A stretch of 64,000 nucleotides of DNA. Source: Blastocystis sp. Blastoise. Its lineage: Eukaryota > Sar > Bigyra > Opalinata > Blastocystidae. Both the position numbers and the translations under genes were made by a program. The DNA is taken from NCBI GenBank assembly GCA_039096225.1, contig JBBPEB010000021.1:620001-684000 (forward strand), read 5' to 3'. Positions 30,101-43,480 of the stretch are shown here, piece after piece. Numbering within the stretch: position 1 is the first letter of the stretch; every line of letters starts with the position of its first letter. The notes beneath the pieces are model-generated. The model made no database searches. It was not told where the DNA came from and saw only the letters and a list, made by a program, of their open reading frames with translations.

Positions 30101-30304
30101 TTATTACAAAAAAGAAAAAATAAATACATACATCGAATTTTTTAGATGCCAACTCAGAAGACTACATAGTGTAATAAGAAAAGACTAAAAATATACATTT
30201 GAAATGATGTAGAATGATGCTAGAATACACACAGTTATTGGCAGTAAAATAAAAGCTATGATCATTGGCTTCATGCCAAACTTTGTTTTACGATTTGCTG
30301 CCAT
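26933..30304 (-). CDS. Type II membrane glycosyltransferase-like protein
   Basis: Starts MAANRKTKFGMKP with a single signal-anchor helix MIIAFILLPITVCILASFYI, as in Golgi or ER type II enzymes. Tiny exons follow (SSELASKKFD, then a 10-nt exon at about 30077), then a stalk of charged repeats (NEIKNEIKNEI, ENENENEN, about 29440-29600). The globular part has LSIATSMLY, NFNENQFHTPFLGSILYDLE, ADYYGYINGDILLPP, LLVVGRRLNVNI, HLPPVVIGRNGYDNYLVSY and LHQTDSHGNWAGGRDN. This layout (GYINGDIL, VGRR, a GRNGYDN block) is that of nucleotide-sugar transferase-like proteins known from algae and animals. The end, YMLTYDVVIIDGICPFQAAQ-like, recalls a nucleotide- or SAM-binding strand and is not identified. Eleven or more introns joined in frame. 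Stop TAA 26933-26935. The glycosyltransferase call is moderate; the substrate is unknown. Confidence 0.55.
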
Positions 30305-31020
30305 TTAAAGTAATAGAAAGAAAAACTTATAAACTAAAAGCTGCGATAAACATGAATACATGACAGAATTCTGCTAAATAATTTATTTTTTTCTTGTAAA
30401 AAAACAGTATTCATATTTTTAGATTTATGTACTGATTACTAAAGTTAATTATCATTGTTTATTTTTCTTTATGTTCCTTAACTAAGTATAATTAATAATA
30501 TCTACTATGTAGATAGTAGAAAACAACATTGTTTTTTATTGTATTCAGTTTCTTTGTTCTATTTGGCTTTCATATACAACCAGTAAAAGTAGTATAGAAC
30601 TTGTTTCAAGTTTATTGCCTTCTAGAAGTTATAACTAACTTGTTTCTAGAAGACATCAACTACAGTTTTTTAATTAATATTCCTTTATATAAGTCCTTAT
30701 CTGTCTATTCGAGTTGTAGAAATGTGTTTTAGTGATTTTTATTGTTTATTTATGATTTAAACATGATCAAAGATGATTAAGAAAAGTTTCTTGGAAATGC
30801 AAAGAAATTCTTTTTTCTTCTTTTCTCACTTGTTTTAACGGCTATTTTTTTAATCCTTTTTCTTTCCTTTTTTTTTACTTATTCAAATAAAATCTATGTT
30901 CACGCGATTTCTGCTTGTATATATAAGCATTAAAACGTTATTATTTGTTTTTTCTAGAATATAAATTTCGTCATCTATGTGTCATTCTTCGTTCTTTACA
31001 TCCATTCTATTTATCCTATT
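30305..31020. other. Divergent promoter region
   Basis: 715 bp between the minus-strand glycosyltransferase-like gene and the plus-strand intronless gene. It carries pyrimidine-rich tracts (30815-30880). A TATATATAAGC at about 30918 lies about 100 bp upstream of the chosen ATG and could be a TATA element (inference). Confidence 0.45.
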
Positions 31021-33084
31021 ATGACGCGAAATCTGATAAATACATCTAGACATGAGCGGATAACGTGCTTTGAGATTGATCGATTTACAGTAAAGTATCA
31101 ACCTATTCCAAATGTAGATATCTCTTCTAAGCATACAGATATTTCTAAAATTGATCAAGAAGATATGTTGAATGAGTCTTCATCAACGATTTCTGAAGTT
31201 TCATCAAATCAAACAGAATCTCTCGAAGATAAAGATGATGATAAGGATAATGATATCACTGATGAAAATAATAATGAAGGTAAAGATGTAGCATTAAATG
31301 GAAATAATGATAATGATAATGATAATGATAATGATAATGATAATGATAATGAAAATAAAGAAAAGATATCCAATGTTGTTCCTACAAATTCTTCGATTAA
31401 TAATCAAATAAATACTCATACTAATAAACAATCAGAAGTATCTACTATTCATATTATAAATAATAATATAACACTGTCAAATAATAATAATAATATAACA
31501 CTGTCAAATAATAATAATGCAACAATATTATCAAATAATAATATAGCAGTATCAAAGAATAATAATAATATAACACTGTCAAATAATAATAATGCAACAA
31601 TATTATCAAATAATAATATAACACTATCAAATAATACTAACACTGAGCAAATCAATCTTTCAAATACGAATTCATCACTTTCTTCTGTAAATAAACAAAT
31701 AAATTCATCTTCATCTTCATCTTCATCTATATCTATATCAAATAATACTACTACTATTTCCAATAGTAATGAATTATCTTATCTATATAAACATTATAAT
31801 TCTACAATTGAACTATGGGATGCTATAAATAAAGATATTCAAGAATATCATATACTTTCTTTTAAATATTTATATCCATTATATTCTATAAATACAAATA
31901 ATAAACGTCAATTAATTCGTGAAACATTTTTTAATTGGTATTTATGGTCATCATCATCATCATCATCATCATCATCTATAGAGAGCTATTCATCATTTCC
32001 TGATACTAGTTATTCATGGATATATAATACTACTTCTCTTCCTCTTTATGCTGATGTTTTACCAGGTACTTATTATAATCAGCATATATTATGGTTTAAA
32101 CAACATCCTCTACAATGTGAATCATCAAAAATGTTATTAATATCTATTGATATTGAAGATACGCATGAAATCTTACATGCATTATCTATCTATTTATCTT
32201 TAGCTATTGAAACAAATCGTATTATAAGAATTGTACCTTCTTCTTCTCCTTCTTCTTCTATATACCATCCTGATATATGTCATGATAAATATACATTAGA
32301 ATGCTATTTTGAGCCGTTAACAAATTGTACATATCCAGAAACACAATTATTACAATTAATGAATTCAAATAAGAATTCAACTGAACATATCTTTCATATT
32401 CATCATATTAAAGAAATATATAATTATGATTCTTATCAATATATATATTTACAATATATGAAAGAAGATATTCAAGGTGTATATCCTGTGATTCCATCAT
32501 TTATTAATGATTATTTAGATAATTCTATATTTACAAAAAAAGAAATTCAATCTTATTGGTATATTCAAATGATTTCATTCTTATTTCGTATAAATAAACA
32601 AACAATAAATTATTTAAATACATATAAACAAACAAAATGTTTTCATTGTTCTTCTCATTATGATATTTCTATAAATATGTTTAATAATAAGAATAATAAA
32701 TATCATAATTATCAATCTATCATAACATTATTAAAAGAATCAATTTTAAAATATAAATTAAATATATATTTGTCGTCACAAAACTTAATATATATAAATG
32801 AATTAAATACCACTATAAATAAAGATTCTTATTATTTTCTAGATCACGATATATCTAGTAATACTTCTCTCTCTACTATTCCTTATCAATCCTTTATATA
32901 TTCTTTACTTAATATATATGAATCTATATATGCAGAGCATACCATCGGATCTATTTCTTATCCTCTTCTACAAGATATTTATGCATTAAAAGTGACTACT
33001 GGTTATCATTCAAATGGGTATTTTATTGAAACTGATAGTAAAGATTGTATTTCTATTCAACATTGCCGAAATATACATAATTAA
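31021..33084 (+). CDS. Intronless fucosyltransferase-like protein with Asn/Ser repeats
   Basis: A single exon of 687 codons, exceptional in this intron-rich window. I chose ATG 31021 because the frame upstream begins only with a GTG. Residues ~70-270 are low complexity: Asp/Asn runs, then repeated TLSNNNN and ATILSNNN units, then poly-Ser. The C-terminal ~420 residues look globular: LPLYADVLPGTYYNQHILWF, LHALSIYLSLAIETNRI, then DICHDKYTLECYFEPLTNC, and SYWYIQMISFLFRINKQTI. The pattern (xQHxLWxxQHPxxC, LALETNR, CxxxxxxCYFxPxxxC, QxxxYLFRxN) is that of GT-B fucosyltransferase-superfamily-like proteins of protists and algae. I cite it from memory of the family style, so the call is tentative. 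No signal peptide or TM helix is seen at this start. Confidence 0.45.
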   Translation: MTRNLINTSRHERITCFEIDRFTVKYQPIPNVDISSKHTDISKIDQEDMLNESSSTISEVSSNQTESLEDKDDDKDNDITDENNNEGKDVALNGNNDNDNDNDNDNDNDNENKEKISNVVPTNSSINNQINTHTNKQSEVSTIHIINNNITLSNNNNNITLSNNNNATILSNNNIAVSKNNNNITLSNNNNATILSNNNITLSNNTNTEQINLSNTNSSLSSVNKQINSSSSSSSSISISNNTTTISNSNELSYLYKHYNSTIELWDAINKDIQEYHILSFKYLYPLYSINTNNKRQLIRETFFNWYLWSSSSSSSSSSIESYSSFPDTSYSWIYNTTSLPLYADVLPGTYYNQHILWFKQHPLQCESSKMLLISIDIEDTHEILHALSIYLSLAIETNRIIRIVPSSSPSSSIYHPDICHDKYTLECYFEPLTNCTYPETQLLQLMNSNKNSTEHIFHIHHIKEIYNYDSYQYIYLQYMKEDIQGVYPVIPSFINDYLDNSIFTKKEIQSYWYIQMISFLFRINKQTINYLNTYKQTKCFHCSSHYDISINMFNNKNNKYHNYQSIITLLKESILKYKLNIYLSSQNLIYINELNTTINKDSYYFLDHDISSNTSLSTIPYQSFIYSLLNIYESIYAEHTIGSISYPLLQDIYALKVTTGYHSNGYFIETDSKDCISIQHCRNIHN

Positions 33085-34143
33085 TATTAATGTTTATTGA
33101 ATATGTGTAGTTTTATTTTTTTTTCATTTTTTCTTTCTTTATATATATATTATTTTATAACTATTTTCTTCTGTATATTCCATATATATTGAATGATTTC
33201 TATATGATTGTAATAATGCTATCTTATTTATATACTAATTTCAATTCCAATTATTGTTATTATTGTAAAGAAATATGCTATATAGTTTTTATTTTTTTTT
33301 AATAATATAGCATATATATATATATTTGTGAGCATATATTTTTTTTCTCTTTGTTTAATATTTAGATATATATACACCATGTCGCATTATTTGAGTATTA
33401 TTCGAAGTTTTTTTGTTGCCTTTTTTTATTACTTTTTTTTAATACTTTTTATAACTTTTTTATAACTTTTATATCACTTTTTTTATCACCTTTTTTAATA
33501 CTTTTTTATTATTTTTTTTATTACCTTTTTTATTAGCTTTTTTATTACCTTTTTTATCACCTTTTTTATTATCTTTTTATTACTTTTTTTTATTACTTCG
33601 TCTGTTTCATAATCTTACTGTTATTATATCTATTTCTTTTCTCTATTTTATTTAAAATTTTATTTTTTTATAATATTTCATCGTTTTCTTATTTTCATAA
33701 AGTCTATGCTCATCTTTTTTATGCTTTATAATTCTTTTTCTTTATTATTTATGTATATTATTTTTATTTATCATTTACATAAGACTTCTCCTAATTATTT
33801 ATACTATTCATATTGAGTTGTATTTATGAAAATATTAAAATTTATTTTTATATTTAATAATAAAGAATAATAATGTGGTGATAATGTCAGTTACTAACAA
33901 CAACAAGATAAAAATGCATTATTGATTGAAATGAAGACAGGTACAAAGAGAAAGAGATATATATATTAATTATAAAACTAGCAAATAAAATAATGAAATT
34001 TGGATTCTTTATAGAATCACATAACACAGAGTATGATTACAATAAAAAGAATAAATATATATATATATAAAAGAATGAGAGAAGAGATATATTGTTAGAA
34101 TATCTTTATTTATATATCGATATCCTATATATATAGATCTTCT
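33085..34143. other. Convergent intergenic region with T-rich degenerate repeats
   Basis: 3' flanks of two converging genes. 33410-33600 is a striking plus-strand tract of CTTTTTTATTAC-like units separated by 12-20 bp, and the tract then fades. No gene is seen. Confidence 0.6.
33410..33600 (+). repeat. Degenerate T-rich tandem repeat (ACTTTTTTATTACC-like units)
   Basis: About a dozen imperfect units of the form (A/C)CTTTTTTAT(T/C)A, strictly pyrimidine-biased on the plus strand. It lies a few hundred bp downstream of the intronless gene, so it would be transcribed only by read-through. Confidence 0.7.
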
Positions 34144-34554
34144 TTAATATTGATTTGAAGGAACAGCTCCAGGAACAGCACCATTATTATAAACTTGAGC
34201 AGTAGGAATATAATTATTATTATTATTATAAGGTTGAGCAACAGGATAATTATTATATGTTTGAGCCACAGGAATAGAAGAATTTATAGGTTGAGCAGTA
34301 GGATAAGATTGAGTAGCATAATTTGTAGGAGCAGGAGCAATAGTACCATTATTCATATTACTTTGAATTTGAGAAGAATCTATAGATTATGTAGATTATA
34401 GGTATAATTTATAATAATAATAATAATAATAATAAGAAGAATTTGGTTAATAATAATAGAATAATAATATATACTGGTAGCAGTAGGATGAAGTTTATTT
34501 CCATATTTATTCTTAAAAGAAGACTTGCAACAAGTACAAATAACAATAGCAATC

Positions 34555-34594
<40 letters not shown>

Positions 34595-35732
34595 TATATA
34601 AATAAATATAATAATAAAAATATATACAGCAACATAAGCAATAAGAATAATAGCCCCAATAATAAATAATACAACGCCAAGAACAGTTTGTTCAGTTTGT
34701 GATAAGCCAAAGCAACTGTTATCATTAGTAGATTTAGAAGAACAACCTCCAGTATAATAATCAGCAACTATATAAGCATCAGCACCATGACGAACCTATA
34801 TTATTATATATATATATATATAATAGTATATTAATAATTAATGAATAATAAATATATAATATATAATAAAAATAACTATTAAAAATAAATAATACATATA
34901 TATATATATATACTTCAATAACAACAGAACTACTAGCAGTACTAGAATAAGAAGCTACACCATAATTATTTGAATGATAACAACCAAAAGAAGATGAAGG
35001 TAAGAAAGAATAGACACTATATATTTATTATTATTTGCATTTTAATGTATAAAAGAAACAAGAATAAAAAAAAAATAAAAAAAAACAAAATAATATATAT
35101 ATATACGGAGATCTATCAAGATTATAAGAAGAACCAGATTTAGCAACACGAACAGAAAGTTTATTCAGATAATAAGTAACACGACAAACATTTCCTGAAA
35201 AAACACCTCCCTTATCTCTACATTTCTCAGTACATTTTGAAGAATCACTAGTACAACTTAATTGAGATTTAGTGTAAGTAGTAACTTGAGTTGATGAATA
35301 AGAACCATCATGAATGGTTTCACCTTGAGAATTAGAAACTGTAAGATGACCACCAAAGTAAAGAGTATTCACGCTATAATATAAAACTTTAGCAGATACG
35401 CATCCACCTTCAGGATCTCCACTTTTATCACAAGAATCACGAACAGGATAATATTTACCACTAGACCAAGTAATTTGATCCATTAATTGTCCATTAGCAG
35501 TGAATGATGTACGAGAGAAATCATCAACATAGCTAGTCCACTTAGGAGCATCTTCATTATAATTTTTAATATCAGTAACACGAGTGTTTTTACCGACCAT
35601 AAAGAGAAGTCCAAGAGCAATGAAAATAATAGGTAAGAACACCAAACAACAAATGCAACCGCAAACTTTAGAACAGCAAGATTCGTTGCCATCCTTACCT
35701 TTACCTTGACCTTTACCTTGACCTTTAGCCAT
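34144..35732 (-). CDS. Two-transmembrane surface protein with Cys-rich lumenal domain
   Basis: Not assigned to a named family. Starts MAKGQGKGQGKGKDGNESCC, then CGCICCLVFLPIIFIALGLL (first TM, preceded by a Cys cluster that could be palmitoylated). A ~250-residue loop follows with paired cysteines (RDSCDKSGDPEGGC, SCTSDSSKCTEKCRDKGG) and Ser/Thr-rich strands. A second TM lies near 34625-34700 (TVLGVVLFIIGAIILIAYVA), then CTCCKSSFKNKYG. The cytosolic tail has repeats of VAQxYNNxPxAQPYN and ends at TAA 34144-34146. Five GT-AG introns join in frame (for example SP|VYSFLPSS, VIE|VRHGADAY). With both ends cytosolic and an extracellular or lumenal loop, it resembles generic protist surface proteins; this topology is inferred from hydropathy by eye. 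Confidence 0.7.
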
Positions 35733-36685
35733 AGTTATATATTCAATAGAATGAAGAGAATAGAAATAAAATAAAATATATTTCTAAGGTGAATATTTCT
35801 TTTTGTAGACGTTTATTTTTTTAGTAAATTAAATGCATGTTTTGAATCTAAAATCGCAAGAGCATATATATTCTAAAAAAGGGGGTTGCTTCAGTTTATT
35901 CATGATTATTCATGATATCGAACTGTGTTATAAAAGATATTCGCGATTCTTCTCATTCACACCTTTTTTGGAATTCAGTTTTCTATACAGTAAAAAAACT
36001 GTAAATGTTGCTAGACAAAGAAAAATCAAAAACAAGATATTTATGGGGAATTTTGTTTTTCTACTGACACCATATACTCTGTTTATGGTAATTCTTTTTG
36101 AAAAGACACAATTTTGCTAGCAAATCTTTCTGGGAAAATTGATGACACATATTGTGATGAAGCAAAACGTTTGATATATAGATTTGGTGTAAATAACTTC
36201 CTATATATTCATATATATTCGAAGTGTGTAAACAATATCATTATGGCGTGCACTGTATATGAACAAAATGATTTAAAATTACAATATATGAATTTTGATG
36301 GTATCAATTGATAAACACCACGCAATATTAAGTAGTCAAAACAATTTTATAGAAACAATAGGATTTAGTAAATGCATATAAATCTATTTATTTCTGTATT
36401 TTAATGTGATTTGTTTTTAATTGGCTTTTTTCTTGAATAATAATAGTAGTAATTTATTATTTAAATATCTATAAAGTAAATCAATATGTTCATTTTTTAA
36501 TTCTTTATAGAAAAATTGTTAAATAGTGATTTTCTTTAAATGAACTAAACACGATATGAAGTATATTATATTATAAGCAATTACATAAAACATTATAGTC
36601 TATAAAGAATTAGCTATTAAAAAAGCATAAGATAAGCAAGTTAAATAACAAAAGAAATTAAATATATATTTTATGATTAAAAAAA
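35733..36685. other. Intergenic region upstream of two-TM protein gene
   Basis: 950 bp. Two plus-strand open frames (35833-36120, 36114-36311) have somewhat mixed composition but no start context, introns or recognisable motif, so I do not call them. Nothing else is seen. Confidence 0.5.
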
Positions 36686-38352
36686 TTACTTCCATGGATT
36701 AACAACCTATATAAATAATTATAATTATATTATAATTCTATAAATACATACTTTATGTTGAATCATGCCTAATTGTTCAATTACAATTTTAATAATATCA
36801 CCATTTTGTAAATAAGAAGGAGGAGAACGAACAAAACCAACACCCTATATAGATATATTATAGATTATTTAATAAATATACATATAATAGTGTATTATTA
36901 TTATTATGTATATAATAAATCATAAATAATAATATATATTTATATACTCCTGGAGTACCTGTAACAATGACTGTACCAGGAAGAAGAGTAGTATCTTGAG
37001 AAAGGAAAGAAATAAGAGAAGGAACATTAAAGATCATATCACTTGTATTACAATTCTATATATATATATAGAATATAATAATAATAATAATATAGATTAA
37101 AAGTAATCAATAATATAATAATAGTCTATGATATTTATTTATATTATGTTTAAAAATAAATAACATTATATATATATAAAATCTTAATAACATGATGATA
37201 AATAAACATGAATTATATATATATTAAAAAAATACTTGCATTTCTTTTCCATTTACAAATGTTTTTAATTGTAGAGCATTTGGACTCTGAATAGTGTCTC
37301 TCATGACGATTTGAGGGCCTAAGGGTGTAAATGTATCAAATGATTTAGAACGGCACCATTGGTTACTACCTTTCTTACCCTATATATATATATATAGATA
37401 TATATAGTATAAACTATACTTTCAATGATGAATTGTAAGATATATATATTATTATTAATAATCATAATAATAAAAATAAACATATAATAAACATAATAAT
37501 AACTATAGAATCATAATACCTGCCATCTTCTAGCAGAGACATCATCCGCGATACAATACCCTAATACATGCTTCATAGCATCTTCTTCCTTCACATTCTT
37601 ACAAGAATCACGAATAACTATAGCTAGCTCACCTTCAAAATCAGTCTATATACATATATATAAATAAATTCTTATAAAATAAATATATTATTATTATCAT
37701 AATATTTACAATATATATATACTTCATCCTTAGCACATGCACATTTAGGAATAATAACGTCATCAAATGGATTATTAAGAGAATTTATTGTTTTTATAAA
37801 TACAGCTATATATATAAAGTAATCAAAAAAACATTAATATAAATAATACCAGGATATTTAGGAACAGGTAATTTAGCTTCCTATAATAATATTTAAATAA
37901 TATATTTATAAATTATTAACTATATAAAATATAGAATACTTCAGCATGTTGTTTATAATTCAAACCAATAGCAATTATTTGTGGAGCTTCAATTGGATAA
38001 AGAAGTTCTTTTGCTATATCTATTTTATCTGTAACAACTGGATTCTTTAATATATCTCCTTCAATTACACGAGCTTTACACTATAGTTTTAAATATAAAA
38101 TAACTTGTTTTATAAATAAAGAATAAATTATGAAAAGAACATACTCCAACAACAGCATCTCCTTCAGGTTGTCCAAATAAGATTTGGCCATCTCCATTCT
38201 TAAAACGAATAAAACTACGTGGAGCAGTAGAAAAAAGAACCTTTATATAGAGTGACATGTAAGAAAATATTTAAAAAATGTAATACAGCTTGATGAATAG
38301 ATGATCCAAGGGTTCTAGATAAATTAAAAGTACTTTTTAATAATGATTGCAT
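36686..38352 (-). CDS. Fumarylacetoacetate hydrolase (FAH) family enzyme, FAHD-like, organelle-targeted
   Basis: FAH-fold Mg-dependent enzyme acting on 2-keto/acyl-pyruvate-type substrates. Starts at 38352 with an amphipathic Ser/Arg-rich leader ([18 protein letters not shown]) typical of mitochondrial or related-organelle import. Family landmarks in order across nine exons: [25 protein letters not shown] (metal-binding acidic pair), [60 protein letters not shown] and [17 protein letters not shown]. Ends VVNPWK at TAA 36686-36688. All introns are short GT-AG with TA-rich cores. The FAHD1/FAHD2 subgroup (acylpyruvase or oxaloacetate decarboxylase) is more likely than true FAH of tyrosine breakdown. 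The substrate is not determinable here. Confidence 0.88.
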
Positions 38353-39059
38353 AGGTTAAATGGTAGAAACAAAACTTTATGAAAACAAACAAAAAACAAT
38401 ATCTATGAATCTGAAGAAACAATCTTTCTCCTGAGATTCTCCAAATAACCGCGAAGAAAAGTCAGTTTTCGTTTCACATTCAATACTGTTTTTAATAAAG
38501 CTGAAGAGTTTTATTTGATATACTAATGAATATATATGTATGTAAAAGACATTCAGATATCTAAATGATAAGTTTAATGAAATATAATCAATGTTTTGTG
38601 TTAATTCCATCGTTAGACTTTATGAAAAACTGTATTTTATTAATGACAATGTATTATGTGAGTGTATCTAAATTTACCAGATACATAATTATATGAAAAA
38701 CCAAAAATAAGATAATCATTTGATGAGTCTAATAATCTATAAGTCAGATATATATTACATATTATAAAGAATGCAACTTTATATGCAATCAATATTTTTA
38801 TTTAGTTTTAACAAGTTGTTTATGGGTAATACCAAATATTAAAATTTTATTTTTTCTAAATTATCAAATTTTGTTCACTCATTTTTAAAATATGTTGTTT
38901 TTCTTAAACAACTATATTGCATTTTTTAAAATTTAACATACACATTTATATATGAACATGAATATTGAAATGAATTTATTACAAAAAAAAATATATAACA
39001 AAACATTTTAATTAAGTTTGGAAACTTATATCTCTACGACAATTAAAACAACAAGGAGT
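38353..39059. other. Intergenic region, no gene seen
   Basis: 700 bp between FAHD-like and SERBP1-like genes, both minus strand. It includes the promoter of the FAHD-like gene. The 77-codon frame at 38377-38610 has no support. Confidence 0.5.
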
Positions 39060-40251
39060 TTAATGAAGAGCAGGGAAATCCTTTTCACTGTTGACATTAG
39101 CAGCCTTTTGGTATTTACGATCCTTGTGATAGTTATTGTAAGTACGACCAAAAGTGAATTTAATAGCGTCGTTAGCAGCATATAAATAATAATAATAATA
39201 ATATATATAATGAATATATAAACAGTTTTCAATGAAGAAAATATATAAATGAATATATAAACAGTTTTAAATAAATAAAATATATAAATAAATATGTGCA
39301 ACAAATTCTTCTTTCTTTTCCTTAGGAGCAACCTTAGCAGTCTTCTTGGTCTTCTTTTCAGTGGTGAATATATAATATACAATAGAATCAAATTTTAATT
39401 ATTTTCTTCATAAATTATAAATATATTATATATAACATACGAAATAGACTTCTTCTTCCTTGACAAGTTTCTTACCTTCAGGAGCATCAGCCTTTCTGAC
39501 TTCAACAGGCTTGAAGGCTTCGTTTTCCATTAACTTAGCAGCTTGCATTTCCTTGAATTCAGCAAGAGTGTAAACAACAGATAATATATATATTTATATA
39601 TAGTAAATATATATAGATCAATAATAATTGTAAAAAAATATTTGAATAATAATAATATATACAGGTTCAGGTTCAGCGGGAACAACAGGTTCTTCAGGAG
39701 CATCAACGGGAGTGTTTTCAATAGGAGCAGTTTCGTTCTTTATAGATATATATATATTATTGAATAGAAACATAATATAATAAAAAAAACATTGATAACA
39801 CCAAACTAATATAAATAAACATAATATGCAGCAAAAATAAAATGAAAATCTTTAATTCTTCATTGGCATTCTTAACGTTACCCCAGTTGTGAGCACCAGA
39901 GCCGTTCTTAGAGTTTTCACGACTATATATTTATGGAATAAAATTAGTATAGAACATTATATAGAAATAAATTTAAAAAAATACCCTCTACCAGTACCAC
40001 TATGACGATCAAATTGACGACCACGACGAGGAGCGAAATCCTTCTATATTTAATTATGTAAAATATATACACTCATCCGTAAATAGAAAATAAAGCAAAA
40101 ATAATAACAATACATCCTTCTTTTCATGAGCATCACGACGAACCTTGTCCTTCTTTTCAGTCTTAGCAACGGGAGCTTCGACTTTCTTGGGAGCGGGGGC
40201 GGGAGCAGGAGCTTCAACTTCTTCAGCTAAAGAGGCAAAACGGTTAACCAT
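39060..40251 (-). CDS. SERBP1/HABP4 (Stm1-like) ribosome-associated mRNA-binding protein
   Basis: Small basic/acidic protein of the hyaluronan/mRNA-binding family. Such proteins bind idle 80S ribosomes and mRNA. Start MVNRFASLAEEVEAPAPAPA at 40251. Landmarks: RRGRQFDRHSGTGRG and SKNGSGAHNWGNVKNANEE (the family box FDRHSGTGRxxxxKKGGxGxHNWG), then YTLAEFKEMQAAK (family YTLDEYKAM), and a C-terminal DFPALH just before TAA 39060-39062. Exons are GC-richer than neighbours. Introns 1 and 2 are ordinary GT-AG. Intron 3 (39738-39849) has no GT donor. Introns 4 (39570-39662) and 6 (39181-39302) contain no AG at all. Intron 5 (about 39366-39440) has an uncertain acceptor. The family call is firm; exact exon ends in the second half are not. 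Confidence 0.82.
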
Positions 40252-41198
40252 GGATAAAAATAAATTGTAATTGTTGCACAACAGTTCTTTTAAATAGTAA
40301 TTTATATGAAATTAATTAATTTCAAACAAATCTAATGAATATATACGGTGACTAATAATCAAGTACCAAACTTAAATAAGATTATAATAATCTATAAAAA
40401 AAGGCGTGGTTTCTGAGAAAAAATTCACCAAACATTGACATATCTGTTTGGAAATTATAGTTTTCTCACCTCATCTCCAAATTCTATATATAGAATCGCA
40501 ATACAGAAGATTCTGAGGTGTTTTCTACAGTAGAAAAATGCATAGAAATTTGGTAAATTGTTATGACTGATGTCGAAAGAGACCAATCCCCGTTATTATT
40601 TCAATTTTGTTCCTAGTTTTCAAATTATTTTTAAGAGAGAAATGAAGAGACTTTCTTTTTATATAAATTTTCATCTATTAGATCTGTAGGTTCTTTGATT
40701 CTTAGTGATTATGATATATTTCTCTACAATCAATTAAATATAGACAAAAACAGCAGATTTCTGGCCCATTTTGATGATCGATGACGTTAATATGTTTTTT
40801 TTTTAATTTTAATATTTTTTTTTTTATATATCAAATTGCTTGAAAAGTGAATTTTGCCATTTTTCATTTTAGAAAGTGTGACATGTTTTGATGATGAAAG
40901 TTTTTTTCAATAGAAAAGGACTAAATATGTATAAAAAAGTGTATTATGAGTTGTAATAATGTGATTAGAATAGGTTATGCTTCAAAGGACTGAGAAATAA
41001 AAGCAATGTGGTGTATATTTTGAAATCGTGTCTACAATGAACAAAACAACAGAACACAAAAAAACAAATAAACATAATAGAAAAGAAACAAAAGATATGA
41101 TTGAATCCAATAAAAAAGAAAATATAAAAATACTTGTGTAGGAAATAATAATTCAATTATATCATACAAATAAAAAAATAATTAGATATTATTATTAT
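40252..41198. other. Intergenic region, no gene seen
   Basis: 950 bp holding the SERBP1-like promoter and the 3' flank of the nucleostemin-like gene. Contains T-runs near 40795-40830. The frame at 40965-41156 is low-complexity Phe/Cys without support. Confidence 0.5.

Positions 41199-43480
<2,282 letters not shown>

Noticed and set aside
31449-31763. 104-codon minus-strand frame
   Set aside because: Antisense of the Asn/Ser repeat tract in the intronless gene.
35833-36311. Two overlapping plus-strand open frames of 65-95 codons
   Set aside because: No splice context, no recognisable motif, and located in the promoter side of the minus-strand two-TM gene.
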